From Planctomycetaceae bacterium UBA2972 (GTDB lineage: Bacteria > Planctomycetota > Planctomycetia > Pirellulales > Pirellulaceae), in NCBI GenBank assembly GCA_002348315.1, contig DEAW01000124.1, positions 2,417 through 42,787 of the forward strand: a stretch of 40,371 nt of DNA, written 5' to 3'. A model generated the notes under the pieces. It was not told where the DNA came from and made no database searches. It saw nothing but the letters and a program-made list of their open reading frames with translations. The translations under genes and the position numbers were made by a program. How positions within the stretch are numbered: position 1 is the stretch's first letter; every line of letters starts with the position of its first letter. Below are positions 1 to 8,322 of this stretch, in pieces.

Positions 1-35
1 AAACGTGGAACCCAAAGATAGGGCAAATTCAAACT

Positions 36-902
36 ATGTACGAAATTCAACCAACGAAGGAATTTCTGGTCGGAATTGATTCCGACGGATGTGCATTTGA
101 CACGATGGAATTGAAACACAAAGAGTGTTTTATTCCTAATACCATTAAGTACTACAACCTGCAGGCGATCAGCAAATATGCTCGTGAAGCAGCAGAATTT
201 GTAAATCTCTATTCCAAGAGCCGTGGTATCAACCGCTTTCCTGCATTGGTTGAATCGCTGGAATGGCTACAGAAACGCCCCGAAGTGGCAGCTCGCGGAA
301 TCACCGTTGAAATTCCTCAGGCTTTGATCGACTGGATTGAACAGGAAACCAAGCTGGGCAACCCGGCTTTGGAAGCCAAAGTTGCCGAATCGGGATGCCC
401 CGATCTAAAACATGCTTTGGATTGGTCCACCACGGTCAACGATACCGTCGCAGAAATGGTGCACGGAGTATCACCGTTTCCCCTGGTTCGTGAATCACTA
501 AATAAACTGTCTGAACAGTGTGACATGCTGGTCGTTTCCGCCACACCGAACGAGGCCTTGAAAGCCGAATGGGGTGAGCATGGGATTGATGAGCACATTA
601 CCGAAATCTGTGGGCAGGAATCCGGCAACAAAAAAGAGACGTTGTCCAACGCAGTCAAATATGGCGAGAACAAAGTATTGATGATCGGGGATGCCCCCGG
701 TGATTTTAAAGCAGCCGTTGCGAACGATTGCCTGTTCTACCCTATCAATCCCGGTGCTGAAGAAGCTAGCTGGGAACGTTTCTACAATGAATCGATTGAT
801 AAATTCCTAAGCGGTGAATTTGCCGGGGATTACCAGCAGGCCCTGCTTGACGAATTTGATTCCTACCTGCCAGTTAATCCGCCATGGCCTGTAAACGGTT
901 AG
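36..902 (+). CDS. HAD-superfamily hydrolase
   Basis: A 288-residue cytoplasmic protein with the haloacid dehalogenase signature. Motif I is D15-S-D17-G near the N terminus (nucleophile and acid/base Asp). Motif II is a beta strand ending V-V-S-A-T-P around residue 170. Motif IV is I-G-D-A-P-G-D around residue 220 (Mg2+ site). Between motifs I and II lies a long mostly helical cap of about 140 residues, typical of a C1 cap. This supports a phosphatase acting on a small phosphorylated metabolite; the substrate cannot be read from the sequence. It lies 64 bp upstream of 6-phosphogluconate dehydrogenase on the same strand, so a sugar-phosphate role is possible but only inferred. It starts at the first ATG in frame, only 35 bp from the window edge, with no strong Shine-Dalgarno. 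Confidence 0.85.
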   Translation: MYEIQPTKEFLVGIDSDGCAFDTMELKHKECFIPNTIKYYNLQAISKYAREAAEFVNLYSKSRGINRFPALVESLEWLQKRPEVAARGITVEIPQALIDWIEQETKLGNPALEAKVAESGCPDLKHALDWSTTVNDTVAEMVHGVSPFPLVRESLNKLSEQCDMLVVSATPNEALKAEWGEHGIDEHITEICGQESGNKKETLSNAVKYGENKVLMIGDAPGDFKAAVANDCLFYPINPGAEEASWERFYNESIDKFLSGEFAGDYQQALLDEFDSYLPVNPPWPVNG

Positions 903-966
903 GATGCTTGCAGCACATTTTTGAAAACCACACTTACTTTCATAGAAACTGGAAAGCTTAAACGAT

Positions 967-2421
967 ATGTCTGAAGAACTTGCAGATTTTGGTCTGATCG
1001 GATTGGCGGTCATGGGAGAAAATCTCGCTCTTAATGTTGAGAGTCGGGGATACAAGATGGCTGTTTATAACCGTTCCACAGATAAAGTGGACAACCTGAT
1101 TAGCGGTCGCGCAGCAGGAAAGAACTTTGTAGGATGCCACACACTCGACGATCTGGTCTCCAATCTGGCTCGCCCACGTAAAGTGATGATGCTGGTCAAA
1201 GCTGGCCCCGCAGTAGACACCATCATTGATAATCTGATTCCATTACTGGATGAAGGAGATATCATCATCGATGGTGGAAACACTCACTTCAGCGATACCG
1301 AACGAAGAACAAAATACGTTGAAGAAAAAGGTCTGCAATTTATCGGTACGGGAGTGTCTGGTGGTGAAGAAGGTGCTTTGAAAGGCCCGAGTATGATGCC
1401 TGGTGGAAGTGAATCTGCCTGGCCGGCTGTGGAGCCTATTTTCAAAGCGATTGCCGCGAAAGTCGGAGACAACGGAGATATTCCCTGTTGCGAATGGGTT
1501 GGCCCACGTGGTGCCGGACACTATGTCAAAATGGTGCACAATGGAATTGAATATGGAGACATGCAGCTGATTTGCGAAGCCTATCACATGCTTAGCGAAG
1601 CAGGTGGCCTTTCCAACGAGGAACTGTATGACGTCTTCGATCAATGGAATCGTGGAGAATTACAGAGTTATCTGATTGAGATTTCACGAGATATCTTCAG
1701 CGTGACAGACGATCAGGCCGACGGATTTCTGGTTGATAAAGTGCTTGATAAAGCCGGTGCTAAAGGGACAGGCAAATGGATGAGCCAGTTGGCACTCGAT
1801 CTGGGCGTCCCCAGTACGCTTGTCACAACGGCTGTTTATGCCCGTAGCCTTTCAGCTCAAAAAGATGCTCGTGTGCGAGCCGAAGCCGTTTTGAATGGCC
1901 CGGGCAGTAAGCTTGAACTTAGCGAAGAAGATAAGAGCAATTTAATCGAAGATGTGCGTCAGGCATTGTACGCCTCGAAGATCGTCAGTTATGCCCAGGG
2001 ATTTGTTCAACTGCAATATGCAGCTAAGGAGCACGACTGGCCACTGAATTATGGAGATTGTGCATTGTTGTGGCGAGGTGGGTGTATTATTCGAGCTCAG
2101 TTCCTGGATCGAATCAAAGAAGCGTTTGACGAAGACCCGAATCTTGAAAACCTGCTGTTGCACCCATACTTTACCGAAGCAGTTCACAATGCTCAGGCTG
2201 CCTGGAGGCGTGTTGTTGTACAGGCAACAGAACTGGGAATACCAGTTCCCGCCTTTAGTACAGCGTTGGCATATTATGACAGTTACCGTCGAGGCCGTTT
2301 GCCGGCGAACTTGTTGCAGGCACAACGAGATTACTTCGGAGCCCACACCTTTGAACGTACCGATGGTGATGGCGTCTTCCATGCCGAATGGTTAAAGCGA
2401 CGTAAAGAGCCACAGGACTAA
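967..2421 (+). CDS. gnd: 6-phosphogluconate dehydrogenase, decarboxylating
   Basis: A 484-residue cytosolic enzyme of the oxidative pentose phosphate pathway: 6-phosphogluconate + NADP+ to ribulose 5-phosphate + CO2 + NADPH. The N-terminal Rossmann fold has G-L-A-V-M-G-E-N-L and a following V-Y-N-R-S, the arginine-containing NADP-type loop. The substrate site shows G-V-S-G-G-E-E-G-A and G-H-Y-V-K-M-V-H-N-G-I-E-Y with the catalytic Lys. The all-helical C-terminal domain ends with Y-Y-D-S-Y-R-R and the tail R-T-D-G-D-G-V-F-H-A-E-W that reaches into the partner subunit. Length fits the long (about 470-residue) homodimeric class. A strong hairpin terminator follows the stop, so this gene, perhaps with the HAD gene, ends its transcript here. 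Confidence 0.97.
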   Translation: MSEELADFGLIGLAVMGENLALNVESRGYKMAVYNRSTDKVDNLISGRAAGKNFVGCHTLDDLVSNLARPRKVMMLVKAGPAVDTIIDNLIPLLDEGDIIIDGGNTHFSDTERRTKYVEEKGLQFIGTGVSGGEEGALKGPSMMPGGSESAWPAVEPIFKAIAAKVGDNGDIPCCEWVGPRGAGHYVKMVHNGIEYGDMQLICEAYHMLSEAGGLSNEELYDVFDQWNRGELQSYLIEISRDIFSVTDDQADGFLVDKVLDKAGAKGTGKWMSQLALDLGVPSTLVTTAVYARSLSAQKDARVRAEAVLNGPGSKLELSEEDKSNLIEDVRQALYASKIVSYAQGFVQLQYAAKEHDWPLNYGDCALLWRGGCIIRAQFLDRIKEAFDEDPNLENLLLHPYFTEAVHNAQAAWRRVVVQATELGIPVPAFSTALAYYDSYRRGRLPANLLQAQRDYFGAHTFERTDGDGVFHAEWLKRRKEPQD

Positions 2422-2457
2422 CGAGTCCTGCTACGTGAGGTTTACGGTGAACACAAC

Positions 2458-2493
2458 ACGGACAGGAGATTCACCGCTCCTGTCCGTTTTTTT
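2458..2493 (+). terminator. Rho-independent terminator after gnd
   Basis: A perfect 11-bp stem (2458-2468 paired with 2477-2487), an 8-nt loop, and a run of seven T at 2487-2493. It begins 36 bp after the gnd stop. A second perfect 7-bp inverted repeat (2413-2419 with 2424-2430) spans the gnd stop codon just upstream. Confidence 0.93.
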
Positions 2494-2521
2494 ACAAGTC
2501 TGAATTGAGAGAGAATAAATT

Positions 2522-3310
2522 ATGTCCACAACAGATTATTTGAGTCATCTATTTAGCTACGAAGGTCAGGTTGTGGTTGTGATTGGCGGGACCGGCGTTT
2601 TAGGGGGAGCCCTGTGCGATGGTTTTGGTAAGGCTGGTGGACATGTCATCGTCTCGGGTCGTAGTGAAGAACGTGGGCAGGAGCGAGTCCAGGCAATTCA
2701 GCAGGCCGGAGGGTCGGCTGAATTTATCGCCGTGGACGTTTTTGAACGAGCCTCGATTGAGAGTTTACGCGATCAGGTACTTGCGGCTCATGGCCAGGTG
2801 GATGTCGTGGTGAATTGTGCCGGTATGAACGCCGCCGTTGCGTACGAAGAGATTTCTGATGATGACTGGGACTGGATTATGGCAGGCAATTTAAGATCCA
2901 CTCAGGTTGGGTGCCAATTGTTTGCTGCTCATATGAAAACGCAGGACAACGGCGGTTCGATTTTGAATATTGGTAGTGTTACCTCCCATCTGCCGCTGTC
3001 GAAAGTGTTCGCTTATTCGGCATCCAAAGCGGCTGTAGTTAATCTGACAAAAAACGTCGCTCGGGAATATGCGACACAGGGAGTGCGAGTTAATGCGATT
3101 TGCCCCGGTTTTTTTCCAGCCGAGCAAAACAGAAAAATTCTTGCTCCGGAACGTGTCGAAAAGATTATGGGGCAGACGCCGATGGATCGCTTTGGTGAGC
3201 CCGAGGAATTGATCGGTGCCGCTTTATTGTTGTGTTCACGCAACGCTGGTAGTTTTATTACCGGTGCAGATTACTATGTCGATGGCGGATTTACAGCAAA
3301 TCGCTTCTAG
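2522..3310 (+). CDS. SDR-family NAD(P)-dependent oxidoreductase
   Basis: A 262-residue classical short-chain dehydrogenase. The cofactor loop is G-G-T-G-V-L-G-G (a variant of TGxxxGxG) near residue 22, followed by an S-G-R-S stretch. N-C-A-G-M-N is the NNAG-type motif. The catalytic Ser is in G-S-V-T-S and the Tyr and Lys in Y-S-A-S-K. C-P-G-F-F precedes the substrate loop and Y-V-D-G-G-F ends the fold. Sugar-acid oxidoreductases related to D-mannonate/fructuronate reductases have a similar layout, but substrate specificity cannot be settled here. A purine-rich GAGAGAATAAATT precedes the ATG. It follows the gnd terminator and so probably has its own promoter. It ends 15 bp from the convergent rfbA gene. 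Confidence 0.9.
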   Translation: MSTTDYLSHLFSYEGQVVVVIGGTGVLGGALCDGFGKAGGHVIVSGRSEERGQERVQAIQQAGGSAEFIAVDVFERASIESLRDQVLAAHGQVDVVVNCAGMNAAVAYEEISDDDWDWIMAGNLRSTQVGCQLFAAHMKTQDNGGSILNIGSVTSHLPLSKVFAYSASKAAVVNLTKNVAREYATQGVRVNAICPGFFPAEQNRKILAPERVEKIMGQTPMDRFGEPEELIGAALLLCSRNAGSFITGADYYVDGGFTANRF

Positions 3311-3325
3311 TCGCAAAGAGCCTTG

Positions 3326-4228
3326 CTATAGTAACTTGGCGGATTCCCGACTGACGATATCTTTGAGGTACTGACCGTATTGATTGGGGATATGCTGCGC
3401 AAGATGAACAAGTTGCTCAAGATCGATGTAGTTCATGATGTAGGCGATTTCTTCGATACAGGCAATTTTAAGGCCCTGACGTTGTTCAATTGTTTGTACA
3501 AAATCACCTGCCTGAATGAGTGTTTCGTGAGTTCCGGTATCGAGCCAGGCAAAGCCTCGAGTGAACCGCTCGACTCGCAACTGTCCACGAGATAGGTATT
3601 CGCGATTGACGTCTGTGATTTCATACTCCCCTCGCTCTGAAGGCTCCAGGTTCGAGGCGATGTCGACCACCTGATTGTCGTAGAAATAGAGACCCGGTAC
3701 CGCATAGTTCGAAGGTGGGACGACAGGTTTTTCGATTAATTCGGTTGGCTTACCGTTCTCGTCAAATGCAACGACGCCATATCGTTCCGGATCTTTGACC
3801 GGATAGCCAAACACAGTCGCACCGGTTGACTGGGACGCTGCGCGACGCAGCATCGAGCGGAATCCCTGCCCATAAAAGATGTTGTCTCCTAACACCAATG
3901 CGACGGGATCATTACCAATGAATTCACGCCCGACGATGAAGGACTGAGCAAGTCCTTCAGGTTTTTCCTGCACCGCATACTGGATTTTGATCCCCAGTTG
4001 TTGGCCGGATCCTAACAGCGACTCAAAATGACCGATGTCTTGTGGCGAACTGATGATGAGAAGGTCTCGTATGCCTGCCAGCATGAGCGTGGACAGGGGG
4101 TAATAAATCATTGGTTTGTCATAAATCGGTAGCAGTTGTTTACTAACGACATGCGTGAGCGGATACAGACGCGACCCGGTACCACCGGCAAGAATGATTC
4201 CTTTTGTACACTGATTGGACTGGTTCAT
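3326..4228 (-). CDS. rfbA: Glucose-1-phosphate thymidylyltransferase
   Basis: A 300-residue nucleotidyltransferase that makes dTDP-glucose from glucose 1-phosphate and dTTP, the first step of deoxysugar synthesis for surface polysaccharides. The N terminus carries the pyrophosphorylase signature L-A-G-G-T-G-S-R-L-Y-P-L-T, then K-Q-L-L-P-I-Y-D-K-P-M-I-Y-Y-P and the metal-site region L-V-L-G-D-N-I-F-Y-G. V-I-E-K-P-type and W-L-D-T-G-T-H-E motifs follow. I start at the ATG at 4228 rather than an in-frame ATG at 4273, because it lies 4 bp after the rfbB stop and has a good Shine-Dalgarno inside the rfbB 3' end. It is the second gene of an rfbB-rfbA operon; rfbC and rfbD are not in the window. Confidence 0.96.
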   Translation of the reverse strand: MNQSNQCTKGIILAGGTGSRLYPLTHVVSKQLLPIYDKPMIYYPLSTLMLAGIRDLLIISSPQDIGHFESLLGSGQQLGIKIQYAVQEKPEGLAQSFIVGREFIGNDPVALVLGDNIFYGQGFRSMLRRAASQSTGATVFGYPVKDPERYGVVAFDENGKPTELIEKPVVPPSNYAVPGLYFYDNQVVDIASNLEPSERGEYEITDVNREYLSRGQLRVERFTRGFAWLDTGTHETLIQAGDFVQTIEQRQGLKIACIEEIAYIMNYIDLEQLVHLAQHIPNQYGQYLKDIVSRESAKLL

Positions 4229-4232
4229 GCTG

Positions 4233-5288
4233 TTACTCTTCCTCGCCCAGACGCTGTCCGCGGTAACTGCCATCGGTCACGCGTTGTGTCCAGGTGCGAT
4301 TGCTTAGGTACCACTCAATGGTGGCGGCGATGCCGGATTCAAATTCGTATGTCGGCTGCCAGTCAAGTAAATCGGTTAGCTTAGAACAATCGATAGCGTA
4401 ACGCTGATCATGACCCGGACGGTCAGCAACGTAAGAGATTAGTTCTCTGCTCGACTCCGTACGTTCCAATTGCTCATCGACTAAATCACAGATTGCCTGA
4501 ACGACCTCTAGATTCGTGCGTTCGCTGTTGCCACCAATGTTGTAGACTTCGCCGGGAGTTCCGGATTGCATCACCGTGATCAGTGCGCGGCAGTGATCCT
4601 CCACATGCAACCAGTCCCGAATGTTACTCCCATCACCGTAAACCGGCAGGGATTGTTGATTGACAACCTTGGTGATCATGAGTGGTATAAGCTTTTCAGG
4701 AAATTGAAACGGACCATAGTTGTTAGAGCAATTCGTTGTGAGCACCGGCAGTTTATAGGTGTGATGAAATGCACGAACGAAGTGGTCGGATGCTGCCTTG
4801 CTGGCTGCATATGGGGAATTGGGTTGATACTGAGATTGTTCAGTGAAGTGCCCTGTCTCACCAAGTGAACCATAGACTTCGTCTGTAGAGACATGTAAAA
4901 AACGAAAGACGGACTGGTCAGCGTCACTCAATTTACGCCAGTAATTCAGAGCGGTTTCGAGAAGGTAAAAGGTGCCCACTACGTTGGTTTCCACAAAGGC
5001 TGCGGGGCCATCGATCGAACGGTCCACGTGAGATTCTGCCGCCAGGTTATAGATTTTCAGTACCCGATGATCCAAAAGTAGATTCTCGATAAGGTCACGG
5101 TCACCAATGTCGCCTTCGATAAAGTCAACGCGGTCCGATTCGATGCAGTCGGCTAGCGAATCAAGATTTCCGGCGTAGGTCAGTTTGTCGAGTACGACAA
5201 TGGAGTGTTCGGTTGATCGAATCAATTCACGTACGAGTGAACTGCCAATAAAGCCTGCTCCGCCTGTAACTAAAACTGTGGATGCCAT
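4233..5288 (-). CDS. rfbB: dTDP-glucose 4,6-dehydratase
   Basis: A 351-residue extended SDR that converts dTDP-glucose to dTDP-4-keto-6-deoxyglucose with bound NAD+. The N terminus shows T-G-G-A-G-F-I-G-S-S, the NAD loop. The catalytic region has S-T-D-E-V-Y-G (Thr-Asp-Glu, the dehydratase signature) and Y-A-A-S-K (catalytic Tyr/Lys). N-N-Y-G-P-F-Q-F-P-E-K and the RDWL-H-V-E-D-H motif are family hallmarks. Length is normal. It is the first gene of the operon with rfbA. No convincing Shine-Dalgarno precedes the ATG, but a 19-bp-period tandem repeat lies immediately upstream. Confidence 0.96.
   Translation of the reverse strand: MASTVLVTGGAGFIGSSLVRELIRSTEHSIVVLDKLTYAGNLDSLADCIESDRVDFIEGDIGDRDLIENLLLDHRVLKIYNLAAESHVDRSIDGPAAFVETNVVGTFYLLETALNYWRKLSDADQSVFRFLHVSTDEVYGSLGETGHFTEQSQYQPNSPYAASKAASDHFVRAFHHTYKLPVLTTNCSNNYGPFQFPEKLIPLMITKVVNQQSLPVYGDGSNIRDWLHVEDHCRALITVMQSGTPGEVYNIGGNSERTNLEVVQAICDLVDEQLERTESSRELISYVADRPGHDQRYAIDCSKLTDLLDWQPTYEFESGIAATIEWYLSNRTWTQRVTDGSYRGQRLGEEE
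4236..4244 (-). promoter_or_regulatory. Shine-Dalgarno of rfbA
   Basis: Reads GAGGAAGAG on the minus strand, inside the last codons of rfbB and 7 nt before the ATG at 4228. It decides that start over the in-frame ATG at 4273. Confidence 0.75.
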
Positions 5289-5293
5289 CGAGC

Positions 5294-5328
5294 GTAAACT
5301 ACTAATGAATGAGTAAACTACAAATGAA
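5294..5328. repeat. Tandem direct repeat upstream of rfbB
   Basis: Two copies of a 16-bp element (5294-5309 and 5313-5328) with one mismatch, separated by TGA, giving a 19-bp period. They start 6 bp from the rfbB start codon, in the 205-bp gap 5289-5493. I see no gene or clear terminator in the rest of that gap. The repeat could be a regulator site or a local duplication in the leader. Confidence 0.75.
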
Positions 5329-5493
5329 GTAATAGATGCGGTCTGAATAATTGTAGCTTTGGTTGATCAAGCGGGGCGTCTAGAAACAGTTCTGCAGTGG
5401 CTTGCCTGAATCAGGAGCTTCCTATATCCCAATTATTCCCTATAACAGGAACGGTAGACGGTGTCCTTAGTACGCAACGAATGGGTCGATGGT

Positions 5494-6537
5494 TTACTTG
5501 TGAATGTCTCGAGGCAGATAATTTCCAGAACGGTCGTCGTTGTACCAGGTATGTAACACCGCCTCCCAGTCTTCCCGACACATGACCTTTTTGAAATCCT
5601 CTCGAACCAGATGGAAGTCAGGATGGAGTGCCGAGTACTTGATGCAGAATTTACGCATGATGATGGAGCATCGTTTTTCACCATAGACCTGTTCGGCAAG
5701 ATTGAAGTGTTCGGCGATGACCGCTCGTTGTTCAGCAACTGTTGGGGCTGGCGGGAGTACTCCGGTTTCCGCCAATGTGCGGGTTTGAGAGAAGATCCAG
5801 GGATTCCCGATGCTTCCCCGAGCGACCGTCACTCCGTCCACTCCGGTTTGTTCGATCATGTTCAGGCAATCGGCTGCTTCGAAGAGGTCACCGCTTCCAA
5901 GAATGTTGCGATCGGGGAAACGTTCTTTGAGCTCCGTAAGGAATTCCCAGCGACTGGGCCCGATGTATCGTTGTTCAACCGTCCGCCCATGGACGGTCGC
6001 AGCCGCCAGTCCGATGTCAAAGGCTCCTTCAATGATCCGAAAGAATTTGTCACGGCTTTCCTCCGTATCATCGATTCCACGACGCATTTTAATCGTCACG
6101 GGAATGTGATTAGGGACGACACGTCGGGTTCGTTGGATAATGTCCAACGCTACATCTGGTTGGCTTAAATGAAAGCCTCCCCGACATCTACCAAGTACCT
6201 TCTTGACGGGGCATCCGAAATTGATGTCGATAACATCATAGCCAGCTTCGACCAGCTTCACGGCGCCTGCCGAGAATTGTTCCGGTTCGGCGCCCATGAG
6301 CTGTCCCCCGACCGGACGTTCTTCATCACTGATATGCAGGAAATGCTTGTTCTTCTTGCGATTCGACTTCATGTTGACCAGGAATTGGTCGAGCATCACT
6401 TCGCAGACGCCATAGGAAGCACCGTTGCGTCTGGCCAGCAAACGCATTGGCCAGTCACTATATCCCGATAGTGCTGCCTGAACGACGGGGAACCCGATTT
6501 CGAGTCTATCAAATTTCAAGGGTTTTAATTGAACCAC
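5494..6537 (-). CDS. tRNA-dihydrouridine synthase (DusB-like)
   Basis: A 347-residue FMN-dependent TIM-barrel enzyme that reduces uridine in tRNA to dihydrouridine using NADPH. Visible motifs: an early A-A-L-S-G-Y-S-D at the FMN site, then D-I-N-F-G-C-P-V-K-K-V containing the catalytic Cys, T-I-K-M-R-R-G, T-V-H-G-R-T, the phosphate-binding G-S-G-D-L, and V-A-R-G-S-I-G-N-P-W-I-F. The C-terminal helical domain is present, so length is normal. It starts at GTG with a good Shine-Dalgarno (AGGAGTAGG) ending 5 nt before it. It lies 25 nt after queG and is probably co-transcribed with it. A second Dus paralogue is encoded at 8323-9357. The exact Dus subfamily and target uridine are not decided. Confidence 0.93.
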   Translation of the reverse strand: MVQLKPLKFDRLEIGFPVVQAALSGYSDWPMRLLARRNGASYGVCEVMLDQFLVNMKSNRKKNKHFLHISDEERPVGGQLMGAEPEQFSAGAVKLVEAGYDVIDINFGCPVKKVLGRCRGGFHLSQPDVALDIIQRTRRVVPNHIPVTIKMRRGIDDTEESRDKFFRIIEGAFDIGLAAATVHGRTVEQRYIGPSRWEFLTELKERFPDRNILGSGDLFEAADCLNMIEQTGVDGVTVARGSIGNPWIFSQTRTLAETGVLPPAPTVAEQRAVIAEHFNLAEQVYGEKRCSIIMRKFCIKYSALHPDFHLVREDFKKVMCREDWEAVLHTWYNDDRSGNYLPRDIHK

Positions 6538-6542
6538 AATTA

Positions 6543-6551
6543 CCTACTCCT
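6543..6551 (-). promoter_or_regulatory. Shine-Dalgarno of the dus gene
   Basis: AGGAGTAGG on the minus strand, 5 nt before the GTG at 6537. It supports the GTG start, as there is no nearby ATG. Confidence 0.7.
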
Positions 6552-6562
6552 GCCGTTCAATT

Positions 6563-7603
6563 TTACTCAGATTCGATTTGCTCAATAGCCCACTTACACG
6601 CATCCCGAACCATCGCTGAGTCGGAATTCTCGGCGGTTTGTTTGAGTAGCATCAGGTGTTGATGGGAACGTTGATTTCCTAAGACGATGGCGGCGTTACG
6701 CAGCAAGCCATCGCGTTTGGTTCTCCATAACGGTGTTTTGCGAAAAGTCAGACGAAAACGCTGCTCATCCATTTCAAATAAAGTTGATAAATCGAGTCGA
6801 TTGTGTTGAACGGTTGCTTGTAAATCCGGTTCGGACGCCAGCGATCCACGATGATTGTAAGGGCAGACTTCCTGACAGACATCACAGCCAAAGGCCCAGT
6901 CCTGCATGTTTGATTTCAATTCGTCGTCGATCAGGTCACGATGTTCGATCGTGAGGTAGCTGATGCACCGTCTGGCATCAAGTACGAAAGGACTGGGGAA
7001 GGCATCGGTGGGGCAGGCATCGAGGCAAGCCGTGCAGACGCCACAATGTTCTCGTTCGATCGGTGCGTCGTAAGCAAGTTCAGCCGTGGTTAGCAAGACA
7101 GCCAGGAAAAAGTAACTACCCTGCCCTCGGTTAATCAGCATCGTATTCTTGCCGATCCAACCGATTCCTGCTTTTTGAGCAAAATCCTTTTCGAGCAGAG
7201 GTGCTGTGTCGATGATGCCTCGACAGGATTCTTCCGGAAGGATTTGCTGGTGAAATTGTTTGAGTTGCCTGAGTCGTTTATGAATTAGATCGTGGTAGTC
7301 GAGAGTCCCCCAGGCGTAACGCGCTACTTTTCCCTGCCCTGCTGTGACGGGCCGGGGCTCGCCCCCTCCGTAATGCATGCCTAGTACTAATAACGAGCGA
7401 GTACCTTCCAGCACGTAGGATGGACTTTGGTACGCATCCCGACGATCGTACAAGTATTTCATCGAGCCGCCGTATCCCTGCTCCAGCCACTGGAAAAAAT
7501 GATGCAACCCGGTAGGCGTCACTGCTGCACAGGCACCCTGAAGTGCAAAGCCGAGTTGCTCGGCCTGCGTTTTCAGTTCACCGGTTACTATCTGAGGGTC
7601 CAC
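6563..7603 (-). CDS. queG: Epoxyqueuosine reductase
   Basis: About 346 residues. It performs the last step of queuosine synthesis in tRNA, reducing epoxyqueuosine with cobalamin and two [4Fe-4S] clusters. Seen: Y-G-G-S-M-K-Y-L near the N terminus, the D-T-A-P-L-L-E-K and G-W-I-G-K-N-T region, then the ferredoxin-like double cluster motif C-G-V-C-T-A-C-L-D-A-C-P and F-G-C-D-V-C-Q-E-V-C-P-Y-N. The C-terminal 80 residues are helical, HEAT-like. The open frame extends to a TTG at 7690, but that adds 29 residues unlike the family. The GTG at 7603 gives a usual N terminus, so I use it, though no Shine-Dalgarno is seen and the start is uncertain. It is transcribed with the dus gene downstream and divergently from the lipoprotein gene. 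Confidence 0.93.
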   Translation of the reverse strand: MDPQIVTGELKTQAEQLGFALQGACAAVTPTGLHHFFQWLEQGYGGSMKYLYDRRDAYQSPSYVLEGTRSLLVLGMHYGGGEPRPVTAGQGKVARYAWGTLDYHDLIHKRLRQLKQFHQQILPEESCRGIIDTAPLLEKDFAQKAGIGWIGKNTMLINRGQGSYFFLAVLLTTAELAYDAPIEREHCGVCTACLDACPTDAFPSPFVLDARRCISYLTIEHRDLIDDELKSNMQDWAFGCDVCQEVCPYNHRGSLASEPDLQATVQHNRLDLSTLFEMDEQRFRLTFRKTPLWRTKRDGLLRNAAIVLGNQRSHQHLMLLKQTAENSDSAMVRDACKWAIEQIESE

Positions 7604-7745
7604 GAGCGTTGAATTGATATTGGTGAAAATCGGAGGAATGGCTAAATTACCGCATCGGAATGAGGAGACAAGCCTGTTACCAGGATGCAATTTGGTGAGT
7701 CAAATCTGCGTCGATTTATATTATACGAGCTAGGTTTTTTTAGAT

Positions 7746-8222
7746 ATGCGTATTCAATCAGCCATTGTCATTGTGATCGGAGTTTTGAGCTTCGCACTGA
7801 CTGGGTGTCAGAGCAATTCAGCTGTCACACGTGTCCCCGCCCCACACACAGGTGTCGTAGGAAATTCCGCAGGTAATTATTACTCGAATCGGGATCGCGC
7901 CGGTGCGGACTATACGCCGGCTGGAGCTACACGGGGTGAGGCTGGGGATTCCTGGTCTCCACGAGCTCGAGGGCCCATCGAAAATATTGCGACCAATCCG
8001 GAAGGACGACAGATTTCATTTGAGCAACCGGTTAGTAAGGAAGAGACGGAAGTCATTCGCATTCCGGTTCGCAGCCAGGAGCAACAGCGGATCAACGACA
8101 ATTTTCGGGAATCCGCGTTGCAACCGTTGGAAAACCCTATCGAATTGGAAACGCCTCCCCCCAGTTCCAGTGGTGCTGTATTGAAAGAGGATGGTGGCGA
8201 TAACTGGGTCTCTCGGCAGTAA
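7746..8222 (+). CDS. Small putative lipoprotein
   Basis: A 158-residue protein of unknown function. The N terminus is a lipoprotein signal: M-R-I-Q, a hydrophobic stretch rich in I, V and L, then the lipobox L-T-G-C with Cys at about residue 20. The mature part is hydrophilic, rich in Ser, Pro, Gly and Glu, with no recognisable domain, and looks largely disordered. It is probably anchored in a membrane facing the periplasm. It sits between two tRNA-modification genes with 100 bp to the next dus gene, so a shared transcript is possible, but no functional link can be argued. Confidence 0.75.
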   Translation: MRIQSAIVIVIGVLSFALTGCQSNSAVTRVPAPHTGVVGNSAGNYYSNRDRAGADYTPAGATRGEAGDSWSPRARGPIENIATNPEGRQISFEQPVSKEETEVIRIPVRSQEQQRINDNFRESALQPLENPIELETPPPSSSGAVLKEDGGDNWVSRQ

Positions 8223-8322
8223 CGAATTCTGTTGTTAGAATCAACGGCTAGTCGCCTGTGAAGCGACTTGATCGTTTTTGTATTGCTTACTCCCCCCCAC
8301 GACCTCATTCAGTTGCTTTGCC

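Noticed and set aside
5397..5585. A 62-codon open frame on the plus strand between rfbB and dus
   Set aside because: It overlaps the end of the dus gene, has no ribosome site and no recognisable product.
7604..7690. N-terminal extension of QueG to a TTG codon
   Set aside because: TTG start without Shine-Dalgarno, and the added residues do not resemble the family N terminus.
8278..8322. TTG start for the second Dus
   Set aside because: The ATG at 8323 gives the family-like N terminus; the 15 extra residues are unlike Dus proteins.
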